A stretch of 64,000 nt of DNA from positions 1 to 64,000 of the forward strand of contig JBNGIS010033716.1 in assembly GCA_049999725.1 (NCBI GenBank). The letters are read 5' to 3'. The translations under genes were made by a program, and so were the position numbers. The notes beneath the pieces are model-generated. The model was not told the DNA's origin. It saw only the letters and a program-made list of their open reading frames with translations, and ran no database searches. This DNA comes from Haplomitrium mnioides. Taxonomy: Eukaryota > Marchantiophyta > Haplomitriopsida > Calobryales. Positions 11,900 to 23,727 of the stretch are shown here, piece after piece; positions within the stretch are counted from its first letter, which is position 1, and each line of letters starts with the position of its first letter.

Positions 11900-14800
11900 T
11901 GAGATGTATGTGGATTGGGTTGACGTACATACTTATCTTAATCATTTTTCACCCTTGCTGCTTCAACTAGAGATTGTAAGAACGTTCTACACATCCAATT
12001 TCCCACCACTCTTGATGAAGATGCCATCAATTTGGCATTTTTGAGAAGCCTTTACTACTATTACATGGCTCAATCTTCATAATGCTTTTCTTGATTGTTG
12101 TTGGCCCACTTATCATTTTGATAGAGCATGGGTTGAACTATTTTCTATCTGTATATATGTTAAAGAAAATGTACAAGATTACAACAGTAGATGCAAGGTC
12201 GTGGTGAGCAAACGTAGGACCCCACCACCTGCGGAAGACCAAACTTAATTTTCTTATAAAATGTCTTCCTAACTCTATGCAAGAGCATATGTTGCTCTAG
12301 GATCCTCAGGCTCTAGAAAATGTTATTCATCTAGTCACATCCTACAAAAGGATGTTGCTTTGAAGAGACCACTTTGCTTCCTCTTCCTCCTCTGCTCGAG
12401 AATCCTTCCACCATTCTTCCTTGTCCCACAATTCAACCTCAAGTGCTCAATTCCCAACTACTGCTCCTACCTTAGCCCACCAGTATGTTCCTCAAAATTT
12501 GGAATCTTATATGGGTTCAAATTTTAATTTTGAGTCCAAGCTAGTAAAACTCACTTCTAAACTTGCTTTGGAATCCTATATGGGTTCAAATTTTAATTTT
12601 GAGGCCAAGCTAGTAAAACTCACTTCTAAACTTGTTGACCAAATTTTTAATCTAAAATTGCAAATGGTAATTTGGCTCTCTAGCCGTCTCTAAACTCTAT
12701 TGTTTCTAATGTATGGTGTACAAGATATAGCCAACAACACTCCTCCTTAGAGGTGTGTCCCTCAAGCTCATGGTGTGACATTTGCTTATCCTTGGATCAC
12801 TCGAGCAAAGTTTGTCTTGTTTAGCATTGAATCAAGATGGTTATAACTCAATCAGCTCTAGAAGTGAATCAAGTTGCAAACCATCCTATCCAACCACTTT
12901 TGGTGTCTCCAACACTTGCTTAGCCCACCTATTTAAATTATCAAGCTCCAATGCAAGCTTATCAGACGTTATATCCACCTGAGTTTACTCAATTCCAATT
13001 CCAGCCTGCTCGTCCTCATCTTGGACAAGGTTGTTGCAACTGCAACCACACTCATCATATTGCCCAAGACTGTCCACATCTACGTACACAACAACATTAT
13101 CAGAACGCAACCAGTGCTTCATACAACTTATTCTTAATATATTCCCATAGCATGGACTTTATCAACTACGACACAGTCTGGGACACTATCAAGATCAAGC
13201 TAATTATAATCCTCCTCAACCATAGATTATGTACTACTAGCATCAACAGGTTGCCCTACCAACAACAATACAACCACAATTGATTAGCACATAACAAATG
13301 CAGAACATTATTCCTTCAGCTAGCACTCATGTTCTTCCTCTGCCATCCTCTTCACCTAGTCTAAATGTGCAAAATCTTAATAAAATTGAAATCAATCCTA
13401 TGAATGTTACTTTACTATCTAGAGTGGAGTTGTAACGTTTGGGATATGTTCCAATAACAAAGCCCATTCCCAGTCCTCATCTTCTTCCTCCATTAGTAGC
13501 ACTTGCTGCAGTGGCCCTTCCTCTTATCATTCACTCAAGTTCACCTTCAAGTCCACATTGTTCCTTAGTCCAATTTCACCATTTTGACACATCACCAGAT
13601 ATTGCTTGAAATCGTTCCCAAGATAACCCTTCCTCCACTTTACGAGTTCTTGTATCCGACACTGACCACAAATTGCCAAGTGTTCAAGACCCAATAGGTA
13701 AGATTCCAAGAAACAAAAACTCATACTCACTTTCTCTTTTATTTTCTCTACCCGATTATGATGTTTTCCAAGATCTGACATAGCAACATACTAACGTAAC
13801 TATTAGCTAATTATTGAAAACAAAAGTTATGTCTTGCAGATCTCTATGCAAAGCCTTGGTTATTCCCTGTCATAAAACCAAATTGGTTAATTATGTTAAA
13901 GCTCAAAAGTTCCACTTACAAGTATGAAAAAAGAAAACACATCCATGAGAATGATTTTTATACTCTTTCTAGTTTGTTAACAAAAGATGAATTGTGAAAA
14001 GTAGCATCGCTTGATGGTTTTACTTTATCAGATTTTGAATCCCATGTTGTTTATATGGTATCTCTATTTGACGTTGGTACCTTTGCAACAACGGTTTTCA
14101 TTAATAGTATTCTAATTCCAAACACACATTTGGACACAGGTTCTACTGTAAGTATTATGACTAAATCTACTATGAGTTCTATTGGGTATTGAGTCTTTAC
14201 CTTACAAAAGTCTTTGTTGCTTCTTAGACTTGCATATGGTTGTGAAATTGTTCCGTTAAGTGTACTAAAAAATGTTCCCACCTTTGTCGATGATCAAGAA
14301 TACCTTGTATATTATATTATGATTAACACACTTCAACAAAATTGATTTCTGCTATATCTAAGCCATCAACGGTTGAAATAGAGGTGGGCGCAAATGGATT
14401 TTGCTACAAGAACTCTAACCTTTGGTCTATCTAACAATTGTCCTTTCACTGTACAGGCACATGCCAGTTACTTCGAACCTAAAACTTTATAAAAAAAAAT
14501 TTATGACTTATCTCTAGTTGACCTTGCTAACCAATTTTGGTTCTTGACAATGAATCTTCAGATGACTTTGACTTCTTCTGCATTCTATTTCCATTCTGCA
14601 ATCTGGTAGATGTGACCTTTTCCAACATGTGTGTCATTCTAGAGGAACATAAGAGTTTGAAAGTTTACCGTCATCTTTCAACCAAGTATCAGAAGTTGTT
14701 CCTCAATTTGATCCATAAATAAATTGATGTCTTTGCTTGGGAGTATGATGAAATGACATTAATTGCTCCCTCAATTTTCCAATATAAGATTCAAATGCGT

Positions 14801-15167
14801 CGTGATGCCAAACCGATTCGCATGTGTCTTTACTGTCTAAATCTTAAATACTATGAATTAGTCTAGACCAATATTTTGAAAATGTTGAATGCAAATATTA
14901 TTTCCCATGTTGGTTTCATAAATTGGGTGTCTTTGATTGTGGTCATTCCTAAGCCTCATGGATGGGTTTGCGTTTGTGAGGATTTCAAATGCTTTCTAAC
15001 ACTTTCCAATTCCTTTTATCGATTATATTCTAGGCAATGTAACTCAACATAAATCCTATAGTTTCTTAGATGGGTTCTCAAGATACAACCAGATTGAGAT
15101 TCATCCAAATTCTTGTCTCTTAAGTATTATCATGACATCTTAGGGTAGGGATGTTACTACTATAACA
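11900..15167 (+). pseudogene. Ty3/gypsy family 2 (Tat/Athila-like) gag-protease-RT remnant
   Basis: A decayed gag-pol. The gag part carries two CX2CX4HX4C zinc knuckles: CDICLSLDHSSKVC at 12774-12815 and CCNCNHTHHIAQDC at 13032-13073. Next comes a protease region with an intact Asp-Thr-Gly (HLDTGSTVSIM near 14125-14155), then a linker (EEHKSLKVY near 14645) and RT motifs (WEYDEMT near 14740; MLNANIISH near 14883; VVIPKP near 14940; FLRW near 15065). A roughly 70-bp tandem duplication inside gag repeats SYMGSNFNFE (12506 and 12578). Stops and frameshifts are frequent. The same gene order, better preserved, is at 42830-50280. The RT breaks off at about 15167 and joins a family 1 RT. The 5' limit is approximate. 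Confidence 0.8.
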
Positions 15168-17396
15168 AACTCAAAGAAGTATTGCAAAGGTTGCAAAATT
15201 GCAAGTTTTATTGCAAGTGATCCAAGTGGGAATTTCAAAAGCAAGAGGTTACTTATCTAAGGCACAAGGTGTCTGTGGATGGTATCAAGATGAAGAAAGA
15301 GAAAATTAAGCTAGAGTAGAGTGGCCAACACCAAAGAAAGCAAAGGACATTCGATCATTCAATGGATTGACAAGCTTTATCAATGGTCAATCCATTATTA
15401 TGCGCATATTGCTGCACCACTTATACATCTGTTAAACAAAGAGGTCAAGTTTCAATGGACCACCAAAGAGCAAACGACATTTCAACAACTATGTGATGCG
15501 ATCTTGTCTTTTCCTATCCTACAAACGTATGATCCAAAAGCATGTTGTATAGTTGATTTTGATGTTTCTAATTTTGCTAATGGAGCAATTTTACAACAAG
15601 AGTTTGAAAATGGACTTCATTCAATTGCCTTCATATCACGCCGATTAAATGATACAGAGAGAAATTATTAGGCAAGGGTTTGAGAACAATTGGCAATGGT
15701 TTATGCTACCAAAGTGTAGAGACACTATATTTTGGGAAAACTTGTCCTTGCCCGCATCAATCAAAAGTCGTTATTACAATCAATTCACTTGGAAAATATG
15801 GCAAGTCATCATTATTGATGGGAGGATCAATCACATCTCTTTGATATCAAGTTGAAATACAAGCCGAGAAGGTTCATGCCATTTGAGATGCATTGTTATG
15901 AAGGTTGGATCATATGCTTAATATACTAGAGGCGACGAATGTGAGTATACTACATCTTGGTGAAGCAACTAGTAGAGGTTATTGGCAAAAGCTAAAAGAA
16001 GATGTCTTCTTAAATCTTGTTTGATCACAATTGGCAATCAAAGATAATAAGTATCATACCTTTCCATTCGGAATGGTATTCTCTATCAATTTCATCAAAT
16101 ATATACTCCATTAGATGATGCAATTCGAATGGCTCGTTTGCAAGAAACACATGACATTCCAATCTCAATACATCTTTGAGTAGACAAAACTACAAAGCTT
16201 CTTCAATGCACTTAGTGGTGGCCAAACTTGGCTCAAGGTGCTTATGGTTTTGTTCCCTCTTGTAAAAGTTTTCAGCAAAACAAAGTTTCAAATCAAAAGC
16301 TAGTTGGACTTCTTCAACCACAACAAATTTCTATTATTCATTGGGAGCACATGAGTTTGGATCTTTTCACTCCACTTCTGACTATATCTCATAGGTTTAC
16401 TGCGATTGTGGTGTTTTTGGATAAGTTTAACAAATAGATTCATTTAACACCAATGGTGGATACAATGGATGCTCTATAATTGTCAAAAATTTACTTTGAT
16501 ATTGTCTTTTGTCTTTATGGAATGCCCAAAGTGTTAATATCTGATATGAATCTACATTTCATTGAAAAGTTTTGGTGAGAGTTGTTGAAGCTTTTGGGAA
16601 CCAAACTCTCTATGTCTACTGGCTATTATTCTCAAATAAATAGGTAAATAGAGTGTGCCAATCATACTATAGAGGATATGCTTTGCGTATTTATCAACAT
16701 TCATCACACTAATTGGGATAGTTTCTTACTAGTTGTGGAGTTCGTCTATAACAACTCCAAAAAAGCAAGTACTAGATTTTCTCCTTTCTTTTTTAATTTA
16801 GGTCAACATCCATTTTTTTCCCAATGTTTTAGGGTTGCTTTCTCCTTCCTCTTCCAATGTTTCAAGTATTTCTACATTTTTATCTAATTTATCTTCTTCT
16901 TTGCAAGATGCCCACAACCATATTTGTTTTGACAAAGTTATATTTTCTACTTACAAAATTCCTTTGTCCTTAGATACTCAAGCTTGTAAGCTATGTCTAG
17001 CTTAGATTGGTCCTTTCTCTATTTCCAAAGTTATTTCTCGCATTGCTTACAAGCTTGATTTTCCTCTCCATATGAAGATTCATCATGTCTTCCACGTGTT
17101 TAAACTCAAGCTTTATGTTTCTAGTTTGTCTTCTTTTCCAAATTGTGTTTAAATTCCTTCTCCATATGTAATTCTTAATGATCATAAAAAATATAAAGTG
17201 GACCACATTTTAGCAAAACAAGTTATCAAGTGGAGGCAACAATCTCAAGTTCAATATAAATTTTTGTGGAAGGAATTTCCACTTCATGATGCAATTTGAG
17301 AGCCTTGTTCTAACTTTGAAAATACTCAAGAGGCTATTCGATTGTTTGAAACTACCAGCAATGATGAAGACTTCATCAATTAGCATGTGGAGATTA
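15168..17396 (+). pseudogene. Chromovirus copy 3 pol (RT end, RNase H, integrase, chromodomain)
   Basis: It begins in the RT connection region (FYCK...EVTYLRHKVSVDGIKM near 15200-15300), continues through RNase H (VDFDVSNFANGAILQQ near 15550; IAFISRRLN near 15625), integrase (WEHMSLDLFTPL near 16340; YNNSKKASTRFSPF near 16750) and a chromodomain (HEEYKVDHIL-like near 17180; FPLHDA near 17277). The integrase Glu region reads NR*IECANH near 16640, with a stop beside it. Multiple stops and frameshifts show it is dead. Upstream RT is absent; the first 10 bases (ctcaaagaag) match family 1 at 31090 and follow directly on family 2 RT sequence. Confidence 0.85.
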
Positions 17397-17861
17397 TGCT
17401 ATAATAAAAACATAATGTTGTGCTATTTGTAAAAATCTTCACTAAAAGTTGATCCCTCTTTAATAGTCACTACCATCTATTTCACTCCTCTTTGATTTCT
17501 TATTAGATCATTTTTAGGGTTGGATCACCTTTTAGTAAAGTGGTATCATGATTACTTGCCTTTGAAGTTACTTTTAGAGAAATACGATAAAATCACTTTC
17601 AAGGCTGAAATTGGAAGTGACTTGTAAGTGAAGGAAACAGAATGACATTTTTTCTCTCAAGTATAAATAAAAAGGCTTCCTTATCCAACTCCTCATTTTG
17701 GAGCTCCTCTCACTTCACTTGTGTTCTTTGGTTGCTTGTCTTCTTGTCTTTTGCTTGTCCTATTGGTCTTTTCTTGATTTATTGACATTTGGTTGAATAA
17801 CTCTATAAGAGTTATCTTTGAGTTCTTACTCATTTGGAACTCCTCTTTGAGTTTTCTTACA
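17397..17861 (+). repeat. 3' LTR of chromovirus copy 3
   Basis: It starts TGCTATAATAAAAAC and ends TTTTCTTACA, aligning with the LTRs at 28821 and 2465. The TATA region is AGTATAAATAAAAAGG near 17660. At 465 bp it is longer than the 390-bp LTRs, with extra sequence near 17440-17500 and 17740-17800. Confidence 0.82.
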
Positions 17862-18249
17862 ACATTGGTTTGTGGTTCATGCTTTAGATGATGATACATA
17901 TCGTTTATCACAAGTTGAATTTATCCACAGCGGATTATGGTTGTACTCTCACTATTCAACTAGTTTCCATTGAGTTCCATGGTTAGTGTAGATTATAAAA
18001 GAGTGAACAATAGGGTTCCATTACACCTGACCTTCTAGTCATTACATCAGTAGGTGTATATCAATTTTCTAAGAGATAGATGGTTATCTAGCATTAGAAG
18101 ACTTGACCACCAACTAGAAGAGAAATTGTAAGATCTTATACACTATATGTAGATGAGACTCAATTTTTTGCTATTTTTTACTATGTGTTTGTAGTTGCCA
18201 TGACGTGTACAGATGATGTAGTTGTGTACGCGATATGTATGCGTATGAC
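17862..18249. other. No recognisable feature
   Basis: AT-rich sequence with no coding signal. A block near 18140-18215 (tttgctattttttactatgtgtttgtagttg) is loosely repeated at 18540-18570. Confidence 0.4.
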
Positions 18250-18495
18250 AATTATCATACTATTCAAGATTTCTATTTATAACTTTTGTTCTTTGAGTTA
18301 TTTTATCTTTTTGTGTCTTAATATATAAAGCTTTGTATTTCTATTGAAAGGTTATCTTTTGATGTTGTATGAACAAAATGAGAGCTAAGATATTGTAGCT
18401 ATTTGAGAAATATGGTTTTTTTGTGAGTAAATATGTGTTTGTTCAAATATCTAAAAGGCTAAATAATTGAGTTTCTTGATAGTTTCATTCAAGCT
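18250..18495 (+). repeat. Dispersed repeat, copy 2
   Basis: Same-orientation match to 5745-6000, ending with the shared block tttcttgatagtttcattcaag. About 12 kb separates the copies. Confidence 0.8.
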
Positions 18496-18674
18496 AAGTA
18501 TTTTGAGGTCTCATGCATTGTATATGCATAAGACTTAGTTGTTTGCTATTTTTTGTTGTATGTTTGTAGTTGGATAAGTGATATGTATGTGCACAACATC
18601 CTATGCAAGTTCGCAGAGCTCTTCCATCTTTTGTTGAAGCATTCTCTTCATTACGTCTCACAGAAGAGGTAGAG

Positions 18675-19055
18675 TAGGTAGATATGAGAGCATGTAATGG
18701 AGAAGTTGCAAGTGATTTCATGACCACTCTTGAAAACAAAGGTAAACCCAATCTTTTCCTCTTGGTCATGTGGCCAACGACTAATTTGGCCAAATAGCCT
18801 ACTGCTAGAGGGTGAATCACCTAGTCAATTGGATCAATATCCATAACCAACCATTCTAAACATGAGTAATCTTGCAAATTCTTGCATATGGATCTGTTGT
18901 CTATTAGTGCAAGTAGAGATGAAAGCACATAGTAGAGAAGTTGCCAGTGATTTCATGACTAATCTTGGAAACAAAGGTAAATTCAAACTCTTACTTAATC
19001 TAATATGGTCAACAACTAAGTTGGCGAAAGAGCATGCTGTTAGAGGGTAAATCAC
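18675..19055 (+). repeat. Tandem duplication of a 145-bp segment
   Basis: Two direct copies, about 18680-18815 and 18910-19050, share gagaagttgc(a/c)agtgatttcatga, aacaaaggtaaa and tgctgttagagggtaaatcac-like blocks. Both plus-strand copies can be read as EVASDFMT-L-NKGK, and both have a GT directly after AACAAAG that would suit a splice donor. This suggests, but does not show, duplicated pieces of a host exon. I do not recognise the peptide. Confidence 0.65.
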
Positions 19056-20600
19056 TATGTCTATATGATCCAGCCTATTCTAAGCTTGAAGAACCTTATA
19101 CAATCTTGCACATAGAAGTGTGGTTCATGCTGTAAATAGATTATCACGGTCTTTCAGAAGCTTCTTTGCTGCTAGCAGATGAAGTTTGTTAGGGAAACAT
19201 TTTAGTGTTTTTGTGTGCAAGTTTTACATACACATGTGCTTAGTTTGGCACAAACTGTAACTATTAAACTTTATATGCGAGAGTCAATAAGATCTTGCAA
19301 GTTGAATTTTCTTAGCTTTGGATGGCTTCATGTGCATAAATTCTTATATAGTTGTAGTGAAGCTCTAACTAAGAACTTCTTCTTCCACAACTAAGAATCG
19401 CCATCTGAATCGATGGTGGAGTATTGTCGCTTCTTTTGTTTCTTGAGTGATTTGATCAAGAGCCAAGTGTGATCATATGCTCATGTTTGCCGAGCCAATT
19501 CTTAGTTTGAGTACAATAACAAAGTCCTTCCATTGCATAGCTATGTTGAAATTTCTAAGAGAGAATTTGAACACTTAATATCAAAACATTATTTTACTAC
19601 TCTTGACACTTCCACTCATAATTTGAACTTATTTCCAAACATATATTCAAAACATCAGTTTACAAATCTTTTAGACATTATAATTTGAAAACATAAATTT
19701 TGAATTTGAGTGTACAAGTCTTTTATGCTTCATCTGAGAAATTGAACACGTAATTAAATCACGAGTTTACAACTTAAACACATTAGATCAACATAAGTTT
19801 TCAATTTAAATATGCTAACTCATATCAATAGTTTTTGAAAAACATACTTTACTTTACTTGTTAGCTTTCGGGAATGGACAATAGGCTAAGCAAATTAAAT
19901 GAACAATAGAAAAAAATAAACTTTTTAGACATTTATTGGCAAAACCAACTAACAATACTAAAGCCTAAGCCCTGACTTAGAACAAGGCTAGTAAAAATTA
20001 GATGATATTATTGGCTAATTTAATGAACAATAATACAGCACATAACCTAACTTTAGTCTTTCTTAGGAAAAAAACTTGATAAAATTTTAATAAACAAAGA
20101 AATTGCAAAATGCAATTTGAGTAAACAAATTATGCAAGTGAATTCAATTTGAGTAAACAATACAATAGTGACAACTGCTATAAAGAAGGGAATTAGATTC
20201 CATATCAAAATAGCAAGACTTATTTTATTTTTAAAATAAAAACAAAAACTTAGAGGGAAAAAACAAGGCTGTTGGGACTCTCAAGGCCAAAAACAGAATA
20301 CCTGCCATCTATAATTCAATGTAAGAACTTCATGAAGAATGTAAAGAAATCGTGGTAAATAGTAATATTTGGACTTTAAGTAGATCAGAGGTACAAGCCA
20401 AGTCAGGTGGAGTAACTAAGCAGTGAAATTTTAAAGGAATAATTGGCAGTTTATGAATTTAGAGTTAGTGACAGAGTTTCGGTCACCAGCTTCACTTAGG
20501 TTACAATACCAGTTGGTACCGACCGGTCTCCAAGACTAGCTAGCTGGCATTTACTAAATTAGAGTTACTCAGTCAACTGCAAAATTTAGCCCAACTGCTT
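19056..20600. other. No recognisable feature
   Basis: AT-rich sequence with no long open frame, LTR terminus or match elsewhere in the window. It lies at the left edge of the gene island, where base composition starts to rise. Confidence 0.5.
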
Positions 20601-21476
20601 TCCCTAAATATAGGGGCTATTGCAATCACCGTTAGGTTTCCAAAAGCTGTTGTCGTCTTGTTGCGTTTATTCTGTTGCATGATTCCATTCTCTCGCATCC
20701 CTCCCTCACAATGGAAACTCAGCCATCTCCGTCTCCATTATTGGGAGGACATGGTACATTTCTAGGCTTCCAAAGAAATGACTATCGTGTGTCGTATAGT
20801 TTAGTGGTCATGCCATGATGGCGGTTCTCTATATTTAGTTTTTCTTTTTCTTTTCCGTATTTCTTTCCCATTTCCTTCTAATTTTAATGTTTTGTATGAA
20901 ATTCCGGCAACACTGTACTTCAGCTTTCAGATATTTCAGGTTTAAGCTTAAATTAGTACTGCTTACTATTTCTAAGACTATATTTAGGCTTGCTGAAAAT
21001 ATCTCCGTCAGTTAAGTTCAGGTATAGATTTCTCAGCCCTTCTCCAGAAATGTAGACGGAGGACAAATGAAAGAAGGGACGAGGGAAAGAAAAGGAGATG
21101 GAGAAAAAGATGAAGCCGTGCATGGAAGCCATGATGCACGAGTTGGAGCAAAGCAACTGAAATGGAATCTGAAATGCAGTTTTACTTGCAGGAAAAGGAG
21201 GAGGACAAAGAATTTGAAAGAAAGAGTTGGCTTCTAGAAACGCGTGAGAAGACGACGGCACCGAAACCGTGCGGTAGTGAAACCCGACGTCCAAGGGTCC
21301 CGTAGCGGCGGTGGTAGGTAACCGGTACGTGCCGATAATGGAGAAAGTAGTCACCGGCTGCAGACGGTTTTGTCTCGACCTACCCTTGACCGGGAGTAGG
21401 TCGCGGTGGTGGTGGACGGTTACAGTGCAAAAACATAGGCATCATGAGGTTGGTTATGGAGATGGAATGAAAGCGG
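20601..21476. other. Upstream region of the kinase gene
   Basis: Less AT-rich than its flanks. A TATA-like element (CTAAATATAGGGG, about 20604-20616) is followed about 100 bp later by an ATG (20711) opening METQPSPSPLLGGHG and a possible GT donor; the frame closes within 40 codons. A 133-codon minus-strand frame (20953-21354) has no recognisable motif. I see no further gene. Confidence 0.35.
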
Positions 21477-21500
21477 AAGGGAAGGGAAGGGAAGGGAAGT
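21477..21500 (+). repeat. GGGAA microsatellite
   Basis: Five-base units (gggaa) repeated about four times, about 460 bp upstream of the kinase start codon. Confidence 0.85.
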
Positions 21501-21734
21501 GACGAGGTCATGCTGACGATCTCTGCTCACGAGATGGATGGATCCATTGCGGGGGAAGGTGGCTTGACTCGTAGCTAGATTGCTGCTCAGGGAAGGTGTG
21601 CGGGGTATTCTTATGGCTGCCTGCCCGCCTTCTCCTCCTCATTCCTTCTTCATCCCCACCCTTGCCTCGAGGGAGTACGAGACAGCTGAAATTCTGTTCT
21701 AGCGAGTTTCATTTTCCAAGAGACCAATCGTTCT

Positions 21735-21905
21735 GTCCTGCAATCGACTTTCTAGAAAGCTTGATTCAGAAAAGATTGATTCCCCCAGTGCTCAAGTCGA
21801 CTTCTACAGAGGTTGATTCACAAGAGATTGATTCATTCTGTGCTGTCATCGACTTCTCAGAGAGCTTTGCTTCACAAGTGGTTGATTCATTCTGTGTGCT
21901 GAAAT
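21735..21905 (+). repeat. Tandem repeat of about 55 bp in the kinase leader
   Basis: Three degenerate units each contain (a/g)tcgactt(t)ct followed by ttgattca. They start near 21741, 21793 and 21845. The array lies 50-220 bp upstream of the kinase ATG, within the probable 5' untranslated region. It also lies inside a 113-codon open frame (21596-21937) ending 18 bp before that ATG. Confidence 0.75.
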
Positions 21906-21955
21906 TGGCTCGGGGGTTTTTGAAGGTTAGATTGTGAAACTTTTGATCGTTCGCC

Positions 21956-23727
21956 ATGCCTCCACATGCTGAAGCAGGGGATGCATTCGGGCTCCCCGAG
22001 TACTCGCTTTCGCGCGTCAGGGGTGAGCTGGTGCAGGTGAAAACGGACAGCAGAGACGTTTCGGAAGAGGATTTTAGATCGATTAAGCATATTGGGAACG
22101 GGGATATGGGGTCAGTGTTTCTGGTTGAGCTGCGGAGTACTCGCACGATTTATGCCATGAAGGTTATGAAGAAGGAGAGAATTGCCGCTCGGAAGAATGG
22201 ACACCGAGTCTCTACTGAGAAAGAGATTCTGGCAACCGTCAAGCACCCTTTCTTGCCCACTCTTCTCGCGCACTTTGAGAATGAGAAGCATACCTTTCTT
22301 GTTATGAATTTCTGTCCTGGAGGGGATTTGAATGTGCTGCGTCAAAGACAACCCGACAACAAATTCTCCGAGTGCGCGTGTCGGTAAGCCTCAGCTTCTT
22401 CTCCAGCCATACACCGATTTCAAAACTGGAAATTCTGTGTTGCTGGCTTGCATGTTTGTAAAGATGATGACCTTGATTGAACCGCATGCTTGAATGAAAA
22501 ACGGTCAGGGTTTCTGTTCACTCCGGTGGGCACTGATTCGATGTGTGGCATTATGCTCGCAGGTTCTACACTGCAGAGGTTTTGCTGGCGTTGGAGTATT
22601 TGCATAGCCGTGGCATTGTGTATCGAGATTTGAAGCCCGAAAACATTCTCATTCAAGCAGATGGTCATTTGCTTCTGACGGATTTCGATTTGTCTTCGAA
22701 TTTATGGCAGAGAGCTTCGCAGCCAGGGCGGAAACCTGGTCCGAGGTTAATCCCATTGGAGGAACCCAAAAGAAGGAAACGGATCTCACGTCTCGAGCAG
22801 ATGAAAGCAATCTTGAGTTGCGGATCCAGCAGGGATCTTCTGGGGAAGGGTCCCAAGTTGTCCAAGACGAAAAGTCGGATCATGCCTGGGATGGGAGATT
22901 CATTCGGCTTGAAGAAAGCTGCCAAGGGGCGAGCAAGTGAGGGGGGCCAGGCATTCTCTTTTGTTGGCACTGAGGAGTATGTTGCTCCTGAGGTAATCTG
23001 GGGCAAAGGCCATGGATTCCCGGTGGACTGGTGGACATTTGGCATTCTTCTGTATGAATTGTACTATGGGAAAACTCCTTTCAAGGGTGCAAACCGCAAG
23101 GAAACCTTCTACAACGTGCTGTGCAGACCAGCTGAATACCCAGGCCCGCAGAACAGTCTTGTGGATCTAATTCAGAAGCTGTTAGTCAAGGAACCTGAAA
23201 ACAGACTCGGTGCCATCGCAGGAGCCGAAGAGATCAAGAAGCATCCGTTTTTTGATGGTGTGTCTTGGGAAGGCCTGCAGTATCTGTCCAGACCACCTGT
23301 TGTGCCTGCACCGTTCAACCTCGAAGACGTTGAGAGGGAGAGGGAGAGGAGGAGGAAGGCAGGAGAGGACGTTGTCCCCGACGATTGGTTCTGTAGATCG
23401 ACAAGCGTAAAAAATATTTCCATCAACCGGCAAAAATCCAGGGGACATGGGGATTTAAAATTGCCCCCGAAATTTGACGTTGTGAATCCAGATAGGGAGG
23501 ATGTAGACGAAGCGGCACAGGTGCAGAGCTCTGGTGAAGTTGTATCAGTTCTGAAAGACTTTTCGGAGCTGCAAGAACCTGCATCCCAAGCGGAGGAGCA
23601 AGCTGTGCCGGATGGTGTTCAGGATGCCGAGCTCTTTCAAATCAAGAGCCTCGAGCAGGTGACATGGTTTGGGCATGACAGAGAAAACGATCGCTCAGAC
23701 GTGAATTTGTTCTCTGATGTGTTCTAG
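21956..23727 (+). CDS. AGCVIII-type Ser/Thr protein kinase (OXI1/UNICORN-like), two exons
   Basis: Exon 1 is 21956-22383 and exon 2 is 22563-23727; a 179-bp GT-AG intron (22384-22562, gtaagc...ctcgcag) splits an Arg codon after its second base. The product is 530 aa. The Gly loop is GNGDMGSV (47-54), the ATP-binding Lys is K69 (YAMKVMKK) and the helix-C Glu is likely E88. The catalytic loop is YRDLKPEN (D165, K167, N170). The Mg-binding motif is DFD (183-185) instead of DFG, the hallmark of plant AGCVIII kinases. A basic insert (about 188-255, with EPKRRKRISRLEQMK) precedes FVGTEEYVAPE, as expected for this group. The C-terminal tail has VPDDWF and ends NLFSDVF, possibly a weak form of the PDK1-docking hydrophobic motif. 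Family members phosphorylate targets in auxin transport, oxidative signalling or growth control. I chose the first in-frame ATG (context cgccATGcc). All catalytic residues are intact, and higher GC than the flanks fits a functional host gene. Subfamily assignment is tentative. Confidence 0.93.
22384..22562 (+). other. Kinase intron (phase 2)
   Basis: Donor CG|GTAAGC and acceptor CTCGCAG|GTTCTAC. Removing it joins FSECAC-R-FYTAEVLLALEYLHSRG, the normal kinase sequence between subdomains V and VIa. Without splicing, a TAA follows immediately. Confidence 0.93.

Noticed and set aside
20785-20830. tRNA-like 5' half (gtcgtatagtttagtggtcatg)
   Set aside because: It resembles a tRNA A box, but no anticodon arm, B box or acceptor pairing follows.
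20953-21354. 133-codon minus-strand open frame
   Set aside because: No recognisable motif, lies in the kinase upstream region and has low-complexity Ser/Phe content.
22543-22562. Kinase exon 2 starting from the upstream ATG in the intron
   Set aside because: The GT-AG intron joins exon 1 and exon 2 in frame across a conserved kinase region, so starting inside the intron would discard the ATP-binding lobe.
22665-23045. Minus-strand and alternative-frame open frames over the kinase
   Set aside because: They are shadows of the kinase exon in GC-richer DNA and have no independent motif.
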